Below, in pieces: positions 19,940-27,545 of a DNA stretch of 64,000 nucleotides. Source of the DNA: Roseateles violae (lineage in GTDB: Bacteria > Pseudomonadota > Gammaproteobacteria > Burkholderiales > Burkholderiaceae_C); contig NZ_JAUHHC010000003.1 of NCBI RefSeq assembly GCF_030410485.1, forward strand, positions 806,001-870,000, read 5' to 3'. Made by a program: the position numbers and the translations under genes. The notes beneath the pieces were generated by a model, which saw nothing but the letters and a program-made list of their open reading frames with translations, did no database searches and was not told the DNA's origin. Positions within the stretch are counted from its first letter, which is position 1. Each line of letters begins with the position of its first letter.

Positions 19940-20980
19940 TCAGTCCATCTGCACGCGCGTGGTCGCGTGCTTAGCGATCAGGGCCTTGGCGTCCTCGAGC
20001 AGCTTGGTGCCGTTCAGGCCCTTGCCGTCCATCTCCTTGACCCAGTCGGCGGCCAGTTTGTTGCCGAGCGCCTTCCATGCGGCCAGCTCGCTGGCCGGGA
20101 TTACGTTGACCGAGGCGGCCGGCACCAGGGCCTTGCCCTCGCGATCGGCCTGCAGGAAGGCGCGGCCGATCTGGCCGGACAGCGCCTGGCCGCTGTTGTT
20201 GTCGATCACCTTCTTCAGATCGGCCGGCAGCGACTCGTACTTGGCCTTGTTCATCGCGAAGATGAAGGTCGAGGTGTAGAAGGCCGGCTCGGCGGGGTCG
20301 ATCTCGGAATGGAACTTGGCCAGCTCCTGCAGCTTGACCGAGGGAACGACCTCGTAGGGCACGACGGCACCGTCGATGACGCCCTTGGACAGCGCATCGC
20401 CGACCTGCGGCACCGGCATGCTGACCGGCGTGGCGCCCAGCATCGCGATGTATTTGTTGGTCAGCCGGGTCGGCGCGCGCAGCTTCAGGCCGCGCAGATC
20501 GGCCATCGTGCGCACCGGCTTGCCGGCCATGTGGAAGACGCCGTCGCCGTGCACATGGAAGGCCAGCGGCTTGACGTCCTTGAACTCGTTCTGCGCGTGC
20601 TGTTGCACATAGTCCCACAGCGCGCGGCTGGTGGCGGCGGGGCTCTGCATCATGAAGGGCAGCTCGAAGGCCTCGACGGTCGGGAAGCGGCCGGACGTGT
20701 AGCCGGGCAGGGTCCAGACGATGTCGGCGACGCCATCCTTCACCTGGTCGTAGAGCTGCGGCGGCGTGCCGCCGAGCTGCATCGACGGATAGATCTGGCA
20801 CTTCATCCGCTGGTTCGACTCCTTGGCGATCTTTTCGCACCAGGGCTGGATGAACAGGGTGTTGGCGAAGGAGGTCTGCGGCAGGTGGAAGTGCAGCTTC
20901 AGCGTGATCTCTTCGGCGCGGGCGGGCAATGCAGCGGCTGCAAGCAGGCCGCAGGCGGCCAGCAAGTGGCGGAAATTCAT
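19940..20980 (-). CDS. dctP: TRAP transporter solute-binding protein (DctP)
   Basis: 346 aa with signal peptide (LLAACGLLAAAALPARAEE). HFHLPQTSFANTLFIQPWCEKI and VRTMADLRGLKLRAPTRLTNKYIAMLGATPVSMP are DctP blocks; the segment around residue 165 includes the conserved Arg (LRAP) that binds carboxylate. It delivers a carboxylate, here probably gallate or a related aromatic acid, to DctQM. It lies between dctM (28 bp upstream) and galA (15 bp downstream). Confidence 0.9.
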   Translation of the reverse strand: MNFRHLLAACGLLAAAALPARAEEITLKLHFHLPQTSFANTLFIQPWCEKIAKESNQRMKCQIYPSMQLGGTPPQLYDQVKDGVADIVWTLPGYTSGRFPTVEAFELPFMMQSPAATSRALWDYVQQHAQNEFKDVKPLAFHVHGDGVFHMAGKPVRTMADLRGLKLRAPTRLTNKYIAMLGATPVSMPVPQVGDALSKGVIDGAVVPYEVVPSVKLQELAKFHSEIDPAEPAFYTSTFIFAMNKAKYESLPADLKKVIDNNSGQALSGQIGRAFLQADREGKALVPAASVNVIPASELAAWKALGNKLAADWVKEMDGKGLNGTKLLEDAKALIAKHATTRVQMD

Positions 20981-21008
20981 TGGAAAGGTCTCCTTGCTTC
21001 TTCTAGGA

Positions 21009-22331
21009 CTAGGTCAGGCGATGGACGAGCCACAGCGCGGTGGCGGGGAAGGCGATCAGCAGCGACAGGCGCAGCCCGTCGGTGACGAGGAAAGGGACCA
21101 CGCCCTTGTAGGTCTCGACCATCGGCACATCGCGCGCCAGGCCGTTCATGATGTAGACGTTCAGTCCGACCGGCGGAAAGATCATGCCGATCTCGCAGAC
21201 GGTCAGGATCAGGATGCCGAACCACAGTGCCTTGTCGGCACCGCCGAGGCCGAAGAAGTCCATGCCCATGATGACCGGGAACAGCGTGGGCACGGTGAGC
21301 AGGATCATGCTCATCTCGTCCATCACGCAGCCGAGCAGGATGTAGAAGACCATCACGCCGGCCATCACCAAGAGCGGCGGGATCGCCAGATGGCCGACCA
21401 TCGACGAGAGCTGGGCCGGCAGCTGCGACAGCGCCAGCGCCGCATTGATCATGTCGGCGCCGATGAAGATCAGGAAGATCATGCCGCTGGTCTGCGCCGT
21501 CGTGCGCACGGCGGCGACGAATTTGCCCGCATCCATCTCGCCGCGCAGCAAGGTGATCGCGCAGGTCAGCACATTGCCGATCGCCGCGCCCTCGGTGGCG
21601 GTGAAGAGCCCGCCATAGATGCCGCCGAAGACGACGGCGAAGATCGCGACGATGGGCCAGACCTTCAGGCCGCTGGCGAAGACCTCGGCGCGCGAGGCGG
21701 CCTGTGCGGCCGGTGCCTGCCGCGGATGCAGGCGCACGACGACGGCGATCGCGATGATGTAGCCGATCGCCGCGATCAGCGCCGGCACATAGGCGGCCAG
21801 GAACATCTTGGTGATGTTCTGCTCGGTCAGGATGGCGTAGACCATCAAGGTCACCGAGGGCGGCAAGAGCACGCCCATCGTGCCGCCGGTGGCCAGCGCG
21901 GCCGTCGCCAGGCGCCCCGAATAGCCGATGCGGCGCATCTGCGGATAGGCAACCTGGGCGATCGTCGCCGTCGTCGCCACCGTCGAGCCAGAGATCGAGC
22001 CGAAGGCCGCGCAGGCCAGCACGCCTGCCATCGCCATGCCGCCCTTGAAGCGGCCCAGCAGCGCATTGGCGAAATCGAACAAGGCCTTGGACAGGCCGCC
22101 CTGCACCGCGACGGCGCCCATCAGCATGAACAGCGGGATCACCGACAGGTCGTAGACCGAGACGCGGCCATAGACGGCGCCCTTCAGATGCGCCAGCAGC
22201 GGCAGCCAGCCCGACAGCGCGATATAACCGACGGCGCCGGGCACGAACATCGCGATCGCGATCGGCACCCGCACCGCCATCAGCAGCAGCATCGCGCCGA
22301 ACATCATCAAGCCGATAGACAGGCTGCTCAT
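21009..22331 (-). CDS. dctM: TRAP transporter large permease (DctM)
   Basis: 440 aa, about 12 hydrophobic segments. FGSISGSTVATTATIAQVAYPQM is read here in part as GSISGSTVATTATI, the Na+-site block of DctM; GVLLPPSVTLMVYAILTEQ and IFPPVGLNVYI are further hallmarks. The ATG at 22331 overlaps the dctQ stop (ATGA). It forms the secondary-transport core with DctQ in the inner membrane. Confidence 0.92.
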   Translation of the reverse strand: MSSLSIGLMMFGAMLLLMAVRVPIAIAMFVPGAVGYIALSGWLPLLAHLKGAVYGRVSVYDLSVIPLFMLMGAVAVQGGLSKALFDFANALLGRFKGGMAMAGVLACAAFGSISGSTVATTATIAQVAYPQMRRIGYSGRLATAALATGGTMGVLLPPSVTLMVYAILTEQNITKMFLAAYVPALIAAIGYIIAIAVVVRLHPRQAPAAQAASRAEVFASGLKVWPIVAIFAVVFGGIYGGLFTATEGAAIGNVLTCAITLLRGEMDAGKFVAAVRTTAQTSGMIFLIFIGADMINAALALSQLPAQLSSMVGHLAIPPLLVMAGVMVFYILLGCVMDEMSMILLTVPTLFPVIMGMDFFGLGGADKALWFGILILTVCEIGMIFPPVGLNVYIMNGLARDVPMVETYKGVVPFLVTDGLRLSLLIAFPATALWLVHRLT

Positions 22332-22843
22332 CGTGCGACCTCCGCAGCGCCCGGGCCGCGCAGCAGCTCGGCCGATTGCACGGCGCCGATCACGACGCAC
22401 AGCGCCAGGCCCGGCAGCATCAGCAGATAGGGAATCCACAGCGGCAGGTCCATCAGCATCGAGCGTTCCTGCGTGGTGAACATGTCCAGGCCGCCGACAC
22501 CGACCCGCCAGCACACCAGCGCCATCACCCCGGTATAGAGCAGCGTGCCAAGCGCATCCATGCGACGCTGCGCGCCGATGCTGGCCGAGCTGGTGAAGAA
22601 GTCGACGATGATGTTGGCGCGCCGCTGCTGCGTGTAGGGCAGGAAGGACGCGACGACGATGGCGCTGCCGAGCTGCACCAGCTCGACATCGCCGAGGATC
22701 GGATGCGCGAAGAAGGCGCGGCCGATCACGCTGATGGTGGTCATGCAGGCCACGGCCACCAATACCAGGGCTCCGATCGCGGCACTCGCGTCGCAAAGCC
22801 TTTCCAAACGGCGCATGTGCGCGCCGGCCAACTGCTGATCCAA
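22328..22843 (-). CDS. dctQ: TRAP transporter small permease (DctQ)
   Basis: 171 aa, four predicted membrane helices. ISVIGRAFFAHPILGDVELVQLG is characterised by the R-x-F followed by G-D-x-E pattern of DctQ. It is the first gene of the TRAP-gallate-tannase operon, with 139 bp of regulatory DNA before the divergent LysR gene. Confidence 0.9.
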   Translation of the reverse strand: MDQQLAGAHMRRLERLCDASAAIGALVLVAVACMTTISVIGRAFFAHPILGDVELVQLGSAIVVASFLPYTQQRRANIIVDFFTSSASIGAQRRMDALGTLLYTGVMALVCWRVGVGGLDMFTTQERSMLMDLPLWIPYLLMLPGLALCVVIGAVQSAELLRGPGAAEVAR

Positions 22844-22891
22844 CGACGTCTCCTGTGATCGCCGCGGCAGGCGCGGCTCGGTTCCCGTTTT

Positions 22892-22905
22892 TTGATCTGG
22901 GTCAA
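22892..22905. promoter_or_regulatory. FNR/Anr-like box upstream of dctQ
   Basis: TTGATCTGGGTCAA matches the FNR/Anr consensus TTGAT-N4-ATCAA at nine of ten positions. It lies 49 bp upstream of dctQ. It could tie gallate uptake and oxygen-dependent ring cleavage to oxygen supply. A site without a visible fnr gene in the window is suggestive only. Confidence 0.5.
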
Positions 22906-22966
22906 ATCTGGGCCGCAGTCTAGGAAGACCGACCGCGGCCTAAAAGATGCCGCGCAGCCGACCGCG

Positions 22967-22981
22967 ATAACCGGGCGTTAT
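22967..22981. promoter_or_regulatory. LysR-type box adjacent to lysR start
   Basis: Perfect 15-bp palindrome ATAAC-CGGGC-GTTAT with T-N11-A architecture, ending 1 bp before the lysR ATG (22983) and about 124 bp upstream of dctQ. Occupancy would block lysR translation/transcription start and could activate the divergent operon. Confidence 0.6.
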
Positions 22982-22982
22982 C

Positions 22983-23894
22983 ATGGAAAACATGAAGCTG
23001 ACCAATCTGCGCGCGCTGGTCGCGGCCATCGAAGAGGGCAGCCTGCGCTCGGCGGCGCGGCGCATCGGCGTCTCGCAGCCGGCGCTGACCAAGATGATTC
23101 GCGAGCTCGAACGCGAGCTCGAGACAACGCTGCTGTTGCGCTCGACCACCGGTGTGCTGGCGACGGCCCAGGGCATGGTGCTTTACGAGCGCGCGCAGGC
23201 GGCCGACCGCGAGCTGGCGCAGGCGGTCGAGCAGATCGGCCAGCTCGGCGGGCGCATGACGGGCTCGCTGACGATAGGCGCCGTGCCGCTGGCCGTGATG
23301 CTCTTGGTGCCGGAGACGCTGCGCACCTTCGGCCGCGAGTTCCCGCAAATCCAGCTGCGCGTCTACGAGGAGCTCTATATCGAGCAGCTGACGAGGCTGC
23401 GCAAGGGCGAGGTCGACATCGCGCTTGGCCCACTGCCCGAGCATCTGCCGCCCGGCGAATTCGCGATCGAGACGCTGATGCCGATCGACATGGTCATCGT
23501 CGCGCGCCGGGGCAATCCGCTGGCGCGCGCGCGCTCCTTGGCCGAGCTGGCCGACGCGCCCTGGGTCTATACCGGCGCCAATGCCGAATCGGGTTATGCG
23601 AAGACCCTGTACGAGCGCCGTGGCCTGAAGCCGCCGCCGGCCGGCGCGCTGGTCAACTCGACCCTGGGCCTCTTGTCCATCGTCGCCAGCGGCAACTGTC
23701 TGGGCCTGCTGCCGCAGCAGATCGCCCAGCATGCCTTCGCCGTCCAGCATCTGGAAATCGTGCCGGTGGCCGAGGGGCCGCTGAAGCTGAGCCTCGGTGC
23801 GCTGGCGCGCAGCGACGCAGCGCTGAAGCCCAGCGTGCGGCACTTCCTCGCCCATCTGCACCGCGCCGCGCATTACCTCACCAGCGCCGGCTGA
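22983..23894 (+). CDS. LysR-family regulator of the TRAP/gallate operon
   Basis: 303 aa. Winged-helix N-terminus KLTNLRALVAAIEEGSLRSAA and QPALTKMIRELEREL, then LTIGAVPLAVMLLVPETL as the start of the effector domain. Divergent from dctQ, with its own LTTR box next to the start codon. MENMKLTN (22983) is the longer start; MKLTN at 22992 is nearly as likely. It probably controls the TRAP-galA-porin-tannase operon. The first LysR at 6,856 differs strongly, so the two halves of the catabolon seem to be under separate control. Confidence 0.88.
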   Translation: MENMKLTNLRALVAAIEEGSLRSAARRIGVSQPALTKMIRELERELETTLLLRSTTGVLATAQGMVLYERAQAADRELAQAVEQIGQLGGRMTGSLTIGAVPLAVMLLVPETLRTFGREFPQIQLRVYEELYIEQLTRLRKGEVDIALGPLPEHLPPGEFAIETLMPIDMVIVARRGNPLARARSLAELADAPWVYTGANAESGYAKTLYERRGLKPPPAGALVNSTLGLLSIVASGNCLGLLPQQIAQHAFAVQHLEIVPVAEGPLKLSLGALARSDAALKPSVRHFLAHLHRAAHYLTSAG

Positions 23895-24040
23895 GCGTAC
23901 CTAATGCTCCGGGGCGCCTGCAAAGAATGCGGTCAAGGGCCTATGGCCGCGCCTTCCGATCATCAACCGCGTCATCGTTGATGCCTGACGTCGAATTGCA
24001 GCGTTAGGCGACAAGTGCCGCCGCGCCACACAAAGCAAAA

Positions 24041-24063
24041 CGCCAACCTCTCGGTTGGCGTTT
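24041..24063 (-). terminator. Terminator of tRNA-fMet
   Basis: Stem CGCCAACC/GGTTGGCG with a 4-nt loop, followed on the minus strand by TTTTGCTTTG. It lies 11 bp after the tRNA 3' end. In the 146 bp between it and the LysR stop (23894) I see no gene. Confidence 0.85.
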
Positions 24064-24073
24064 CGTTCTGGCT

Positions 24074-24150
<77 letters not shown>

Positions 24151-24178
24151 ACTGGAGCTGGCATTGTAGCCGAGTTCT

Positions 24179-24973
24179 TCAGCGCCCCCGCCGCGGCGGC
24201 TTCAAAGTGATCCAGACCGGCGCGTGGTCGCTGGGCTTTTCGCCGCCGCGCATCTCTCGATCGACGCCGGACTGCTGCAGCCGCCGGGCCGCGGCGGCAT
24301 TGAGCAGCAGATGATCGATACGCAGGCCGGCGTTGCGCGGCCAGCGCTGGCGGAAGTAGTCCCAGAAGGTGTACATCGGCTGGCCCGGATGCTGCTGGGC
24401 AATCGCGTCGACCCATCCCTGATCAAGCAGGCGCCGGTAGGCCGCGCGGCTCTGCGGCTGCAGCAGCGCATCCTTGAGCCAGGAGCGCGGGTTGTAGATA
24501 TCGGCCACCTCGTCGCTGGGCACGACGTTGTAGTCGCCGGCGAGCACCACCGGCTCCTGGCGCGCGACATAGGCCGCCGCTTGCGCGATCAGGCGCTCGA
24601 ACCAGGCCAGCTTGTAGTCGAACTTGGGCCCCGGCTGCGGATTGCCGTTGGGCAGGTAGAGGCAGGCGATCAGCGTGCCGTCGATCGCGGCCTCGATATA
24701 GCGGCTCTGCCGGTCCTGCGGATCGCCGGGCAGGCCGCGGCGCACCTCCAGCGGCTGCTGGCCGCGGGCCAGGATGGCGACGCCGTTGAAGCCCTTCTCG
24801 CCGCACCAGATCGCGCCATAGCCGGCGCGCTCCAGCGCCGCCACGGGAAAGTTGGCGGAGGCGGTCTTCAGCTCCTGCAGGCAGACGACGTCGGGCGCGG
24901 CCCGTTCCAGCCAGCCGAGCAGGGTGGCAAGCCGGCCCTGGATGCCATTGATATTGAAGCTGGCGATTTTCAT
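24179..24973 (-). CDS. xth: Exodeoxyribonuclease III / AP endonuclease (XthA)
   Basis: 264 aa of the exonuclease III (EEP) fold. FNINGIQGR, LQELKT, AGDYNVVPSD, and the final SDHAPVW provide the catalytic Asn, Glu, Asp and His residues. It repairs abasic sites. The ATG overlaps the recQ stop codon (ATGA), so both repair genes are translationally coupled. Confidence 0.93.
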   Translation of the reverse strand: MKIASFNINGIQGRLATLLGWLERAAPDVVCLQELKTASANFPVAALERAGYGAIWCGEKGFNGVAILARGQQPLEVRRGLPGDPQDRQSRYIEAAIDGTLIACLYLPNGNPQPGPKFDYKLAWFERLIAQAAAYVARQEPVVLAGDYNVVPSDEVADIYNPRSWLKDALLQPQSRAAYRRLLDQGWVDAIAQQHPGQPMYTFWDYFRQRWPRNAGLRIDHLLLNAAAARRLQQSGVDREMRGGEKPSDHAPVWITLKPPRRGR

Positions 24974-26736
24974 GGCGCGGCGCCTTTGTCGATCGCGTCC
25001 GGCGGGCGCGGCGGACGGGGGCGCGCCGGCTTGACGAAGTCCGGATGGAAGCTGCGCCTGGCCTCGGCAAAGGCGACGGTGATCGCTTCGCTGCTGGCCT
25101 CGACCACGGTGCCGATGCCATAACGCCGAACCCGCACGCAATCGCCCTCGGCAAAGCGCGGGCGCCGCGGCGCGCCGGCCGGCGCATCGCCCGCGTCGAT
25201 GACGATGGCCTCGGCCTCGCGCTCATGGGCGGCCATGCGCCGGCAGTTGTCGCAAGCGCCGCAGCGCCCGCCCTCGAAGGGCAGCGCTTCCTCGAAGGCC
25301 TCCAGCAAGGTGCGCCAGCGGCAGGCGCCGGTCTGCGCATAGGCCACCATCTGCTCCAGGCGCAGCTGGTCCTGCTCGCGCTTGTCGACATAGCGCGCCA
25401 GCAGCGCCTGCAGATCGGGCAACTGGCGCTGCGCCGCATCGGGGACGAGCCGGCCCGCCTCGTCCTGGCGCAGCCAGCCCTCGCGGCGCAGCAGGTTCAG
25501 CAGCACCCGCAGCTTGGCCGCCGGCCGCTGCAACTTCTGCTGCAGCGCGCCCAGGGTCCAGGGCGACTCGTCGGGCCCCGCCCTGGCCAGCAGTGCCATC
25601 AGCGCCTGGCCGTCCTCCGGGCTCGGGTAGCGACCGTTGAGGAAGAACTGCTGCACCGCCCGATCGCCGGACAGGAACAGCAGCAGGCAGCGCGCGGGCT
25701 CGCCGTCGCGGCCGGCCCGACCCGCCTCCTGGTAGTAGACATCGAGCCCGGCCGGCAGCTGGTAGTGCAGCACCAGGCGGATATCGGGCTTGTCGATGCC
25801 CAGGCCAAAGGCATTGGTCGCCACCATCAGCGTCGTCTTGCCGGCCATGAAGGCCTGCTGGCTCTGCTGGCGCTGCGCCTTGGCGAGCTTGCCGTGATAG
25901 AGCCCGGCCGCGACCCCGGCCTCCAGCAGGGCCGCATGGACGGCCTCGGCCGCCTTGACGGTGGCGACATAGACGATGGCCGGCCCCTCGGCAGCCGCCA
26001 CGATCTCGAGCAGGCGCCGAAGCTTGGCCGGCTCGTCGGCCACGGCCTCGACGCCGAACCGCAGATTCCGCCGGTAGCTGCTGCCCGCCAGCAGGCCGGC
26101 GGCCGGGATGCCCAGCTGCGCACAGATATCGGCCATCACCTCCTCGTTGGCGGTGGCGGTCAGGGCCAGCACCGGCGGCGAGCCCAGCGCGGGCAGCAGC
26201 GCGCCGATCTCGCCAAAGGCCGGGCGGAAGTCATGCCCCCACTGCGAGATGCAATGGGCCTCGTCGACGACCAGCAGGGCGATGCGCTGGTGCTCCAGCA
26301 GCAGCGCCTGGAAGCCGGCGTCGGCCAGCCGCTCCGGCGTCGTGAAGACCAGGCGCGCGCGCCGCGCCGCCAGCGCCTGCTCGGCCTCCTCGGTCTGCTG
26401 CGCCGACAGCGCGCTGTGCAGCTGCACGGCGGCGATGCCCAGGCCGCGGGCCTTCTCGCATTGGTCCTGCATCAGCGAGATCAGCGGAGAGACGACCACG
26501 GTCACGCCGCGCAGCAGGGTTGCCGGCAGCTGATAGCACAGCGATTTGCCGGCGCCGGTCGGCATCACGGCCAGCGTGTTCAGGCCGCGCAGCGCCCGGC
26601 TCATCGCCTCCTGCTGGCCCGGCCGCAGGCGGCGCAGACCGAAGACCTTGCGCAGCTGGGTGGGGATGCGGGCCAGCAGGGTCACCGCCGATGCCGGCGC
26701 GCCGCGCACGCCCGGCCTGGAAAGGGAGGACTGCAT
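24970..26736 (-). CDS. recQ: RecQ-family ATP-dependent DNA helicase
   Basis: 588 aa. Walker A MPTGAGKSLCYQ with K64, DEAH box VVDEAHCISQWGHDFRP, VATNAFGLGIDKPDIR and the arginine finger block EAGRAGRDG are complete. A zinc-binding cluster (GRCGACDNCRR) ends the RQC part. There is no HRDC domain; instead the C-terminal ~70 residues (EGDCVRVRRYGIGTVV) look like the Tudor/SH3-type tail of UvrD/PcrA helicases. It is upstream of and coupled to xth. Confidence 0.92.
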   Translation of the reverse strand: MQSSLSRPGVRGAPASAVTLLARIPTQLRKVFGLRRLRPGQQEAMSRALRGLNTLAVMPTGAGKSLCYQLPATLLRGVTVVVSPLISLMQDQCEKARGLGIAAVQLHSALSAQQTEEAEQALAARRARLVFTTPERLADAGFQALLLEHQRIALLVVDEAHCISQWGHDFRPAFGEIGALLPALGSPPVLALTATANEEVMADICAQLGIPAAGLLAGSSYRRNLRFGVEAVADEPAKLRRLLEIVAAAEGPAIVYVATVKAAEAVHAALLEAGVAAGLYHGKLAKAQRQQSQQAFMAGKTTLMVATNAFGLGIDKPDIRLVLHYQLPAGLDVYYQEAGRAGRDGEPARCLLLFLSGDRAVQQFFLNGRYPSPEDGQALMALLARAGPDESPWTLGALQQKLQRPAAKLRVLLNLLRREGWLRQDEAGRLVPDAAQRQLPDLQALLARYVDKREQDQLRLEQMVAYAQTGACRWRTLLEAFEEALPFEGGRCGACDNCRRMAAHEREAEAIVIDAGDAPAGAPRRPRFAEGDCVRVRRYGIGTVVEASSEAITVAFAEARRSFHPDFVKPARPRPPRPPDAIDKGAAP

Positions 26737-26854
26737 CGTGCCAGCCTAGCGGCTGGCGCGGCCGATTTCGCGGATCGCCGATCGAATGCGGGCCGGTCCT
26801 AGCCGCGGGCGGGATGTTTTCCGACAGGCCGTGCGAGAAGCGCCGCGCGCGTGT

Positions 26855-27406
26855 TCAGGCCAAGGGCCGGCTGAGGAAGGGCGAGCCCGCCAGGCCGAAG
26901 CGCCAGGGCCGATCGACGGCCTTGCTGATGCCGATGCGGGTGCCGCAGGCAAGCTCCACGCCGGCCGCCGGCGCCAGCAGTTCGAACGGCGGCCGGCTCA
27001 GCGACAGGCCGTCAAAGGAGCGGTCGATGCCCAGCGCCTGGCCGACCCGGCCGGGCCCCGAGGCCAGCAAGCGCGGCCGCTGGGTGCCGCGCCGCTCGCT
27101 CATCCGCGCCAGGCCCTGCGTCGGCTGCAGCGCGCGGATCAGCACGCCGGCGCCATGACCGGGCTCGCGGCAGACGAAGTTCAGGCACCAGTGCAGGCCG
27201 TAGCTGCGGTAGACATAGGCATGGCCGGGCGGTCCGAACATGGAGCCGTTGCGCGCCGTGCGCCCGCCGAAGCAATGCGAGGCGGGGTCGTCCATCTCGT
27301 AGGCCTCGGTCTCGACGATGAGGCCGCCGACGCCGTCGACCAGCAGGGTCCAGCCAATCAGCTGCCGGGCCACGATGAGCGGGCTTTGCGCGAAGTTCAG
27401 GGCCAT
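26855..27406 (-). CDS. 3-methyladenine DNA glycosylase (MPG/AAG family)
   Basis: 183 aa. LIVARQLIGWTLLV, IVETEAYEMDDPASHCFGG split over residues ~30-50 (key catalytic Glu in VETEAY) and MFGPPGHAYVYRSYG are the Mpg family hallmarks. It removes alkylated purines in base excision repair, which fits the adjacent xth. ATG 27406 gives MALNFAQSP; an upstream start 20 residues earlier is possible. The gap to recQ (26,737-26,854) shows nothing. Confidence 0.88.
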   Translation of the reverse strand: MALNFAQSPLIVARQLIGWTLLVDGVGGLIVETEAYEMDDPASHCFGGRTARNGSMFGPPGHAYVYRSYGLHWCLNFVCREPGHGAGVLIRALQPTQGLARMSERRGTQRPRLLASGPGRVGQALGIDRSFDGLSLSRPPFELLAPAAGVELACGTRIGISKAVDRPWRFGLAGSPFLSRPLA

Positions 27407-27545
27407 GGGCGGCTGGGGCAAATGGGAGACGCGGGAGGCGCGAGTCGGATCGATGGCCACTGCGGCGCCCCATCCGGCACCGATAACATCGCCCCGGGGA
27501 CGCACCGCCTGACTGGCAGCCGGGGTCTGTTCGGAGAATAGCTGA

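Noticed and set aside
18677-21085. An 802-codon open frame on the plus strand
   Set aside because: Antisense to gallate dioxygenase and dctP; no protein-like composition.
23895-24010. GTTAGGC at 24003 and ACCTAAT at 23899 as an integron attC site
   Set aside because: The two ends do not pair fully and no inner core boxes or cassette are seen. A short stem ATCAAC/GTTGAT alone is not enough.
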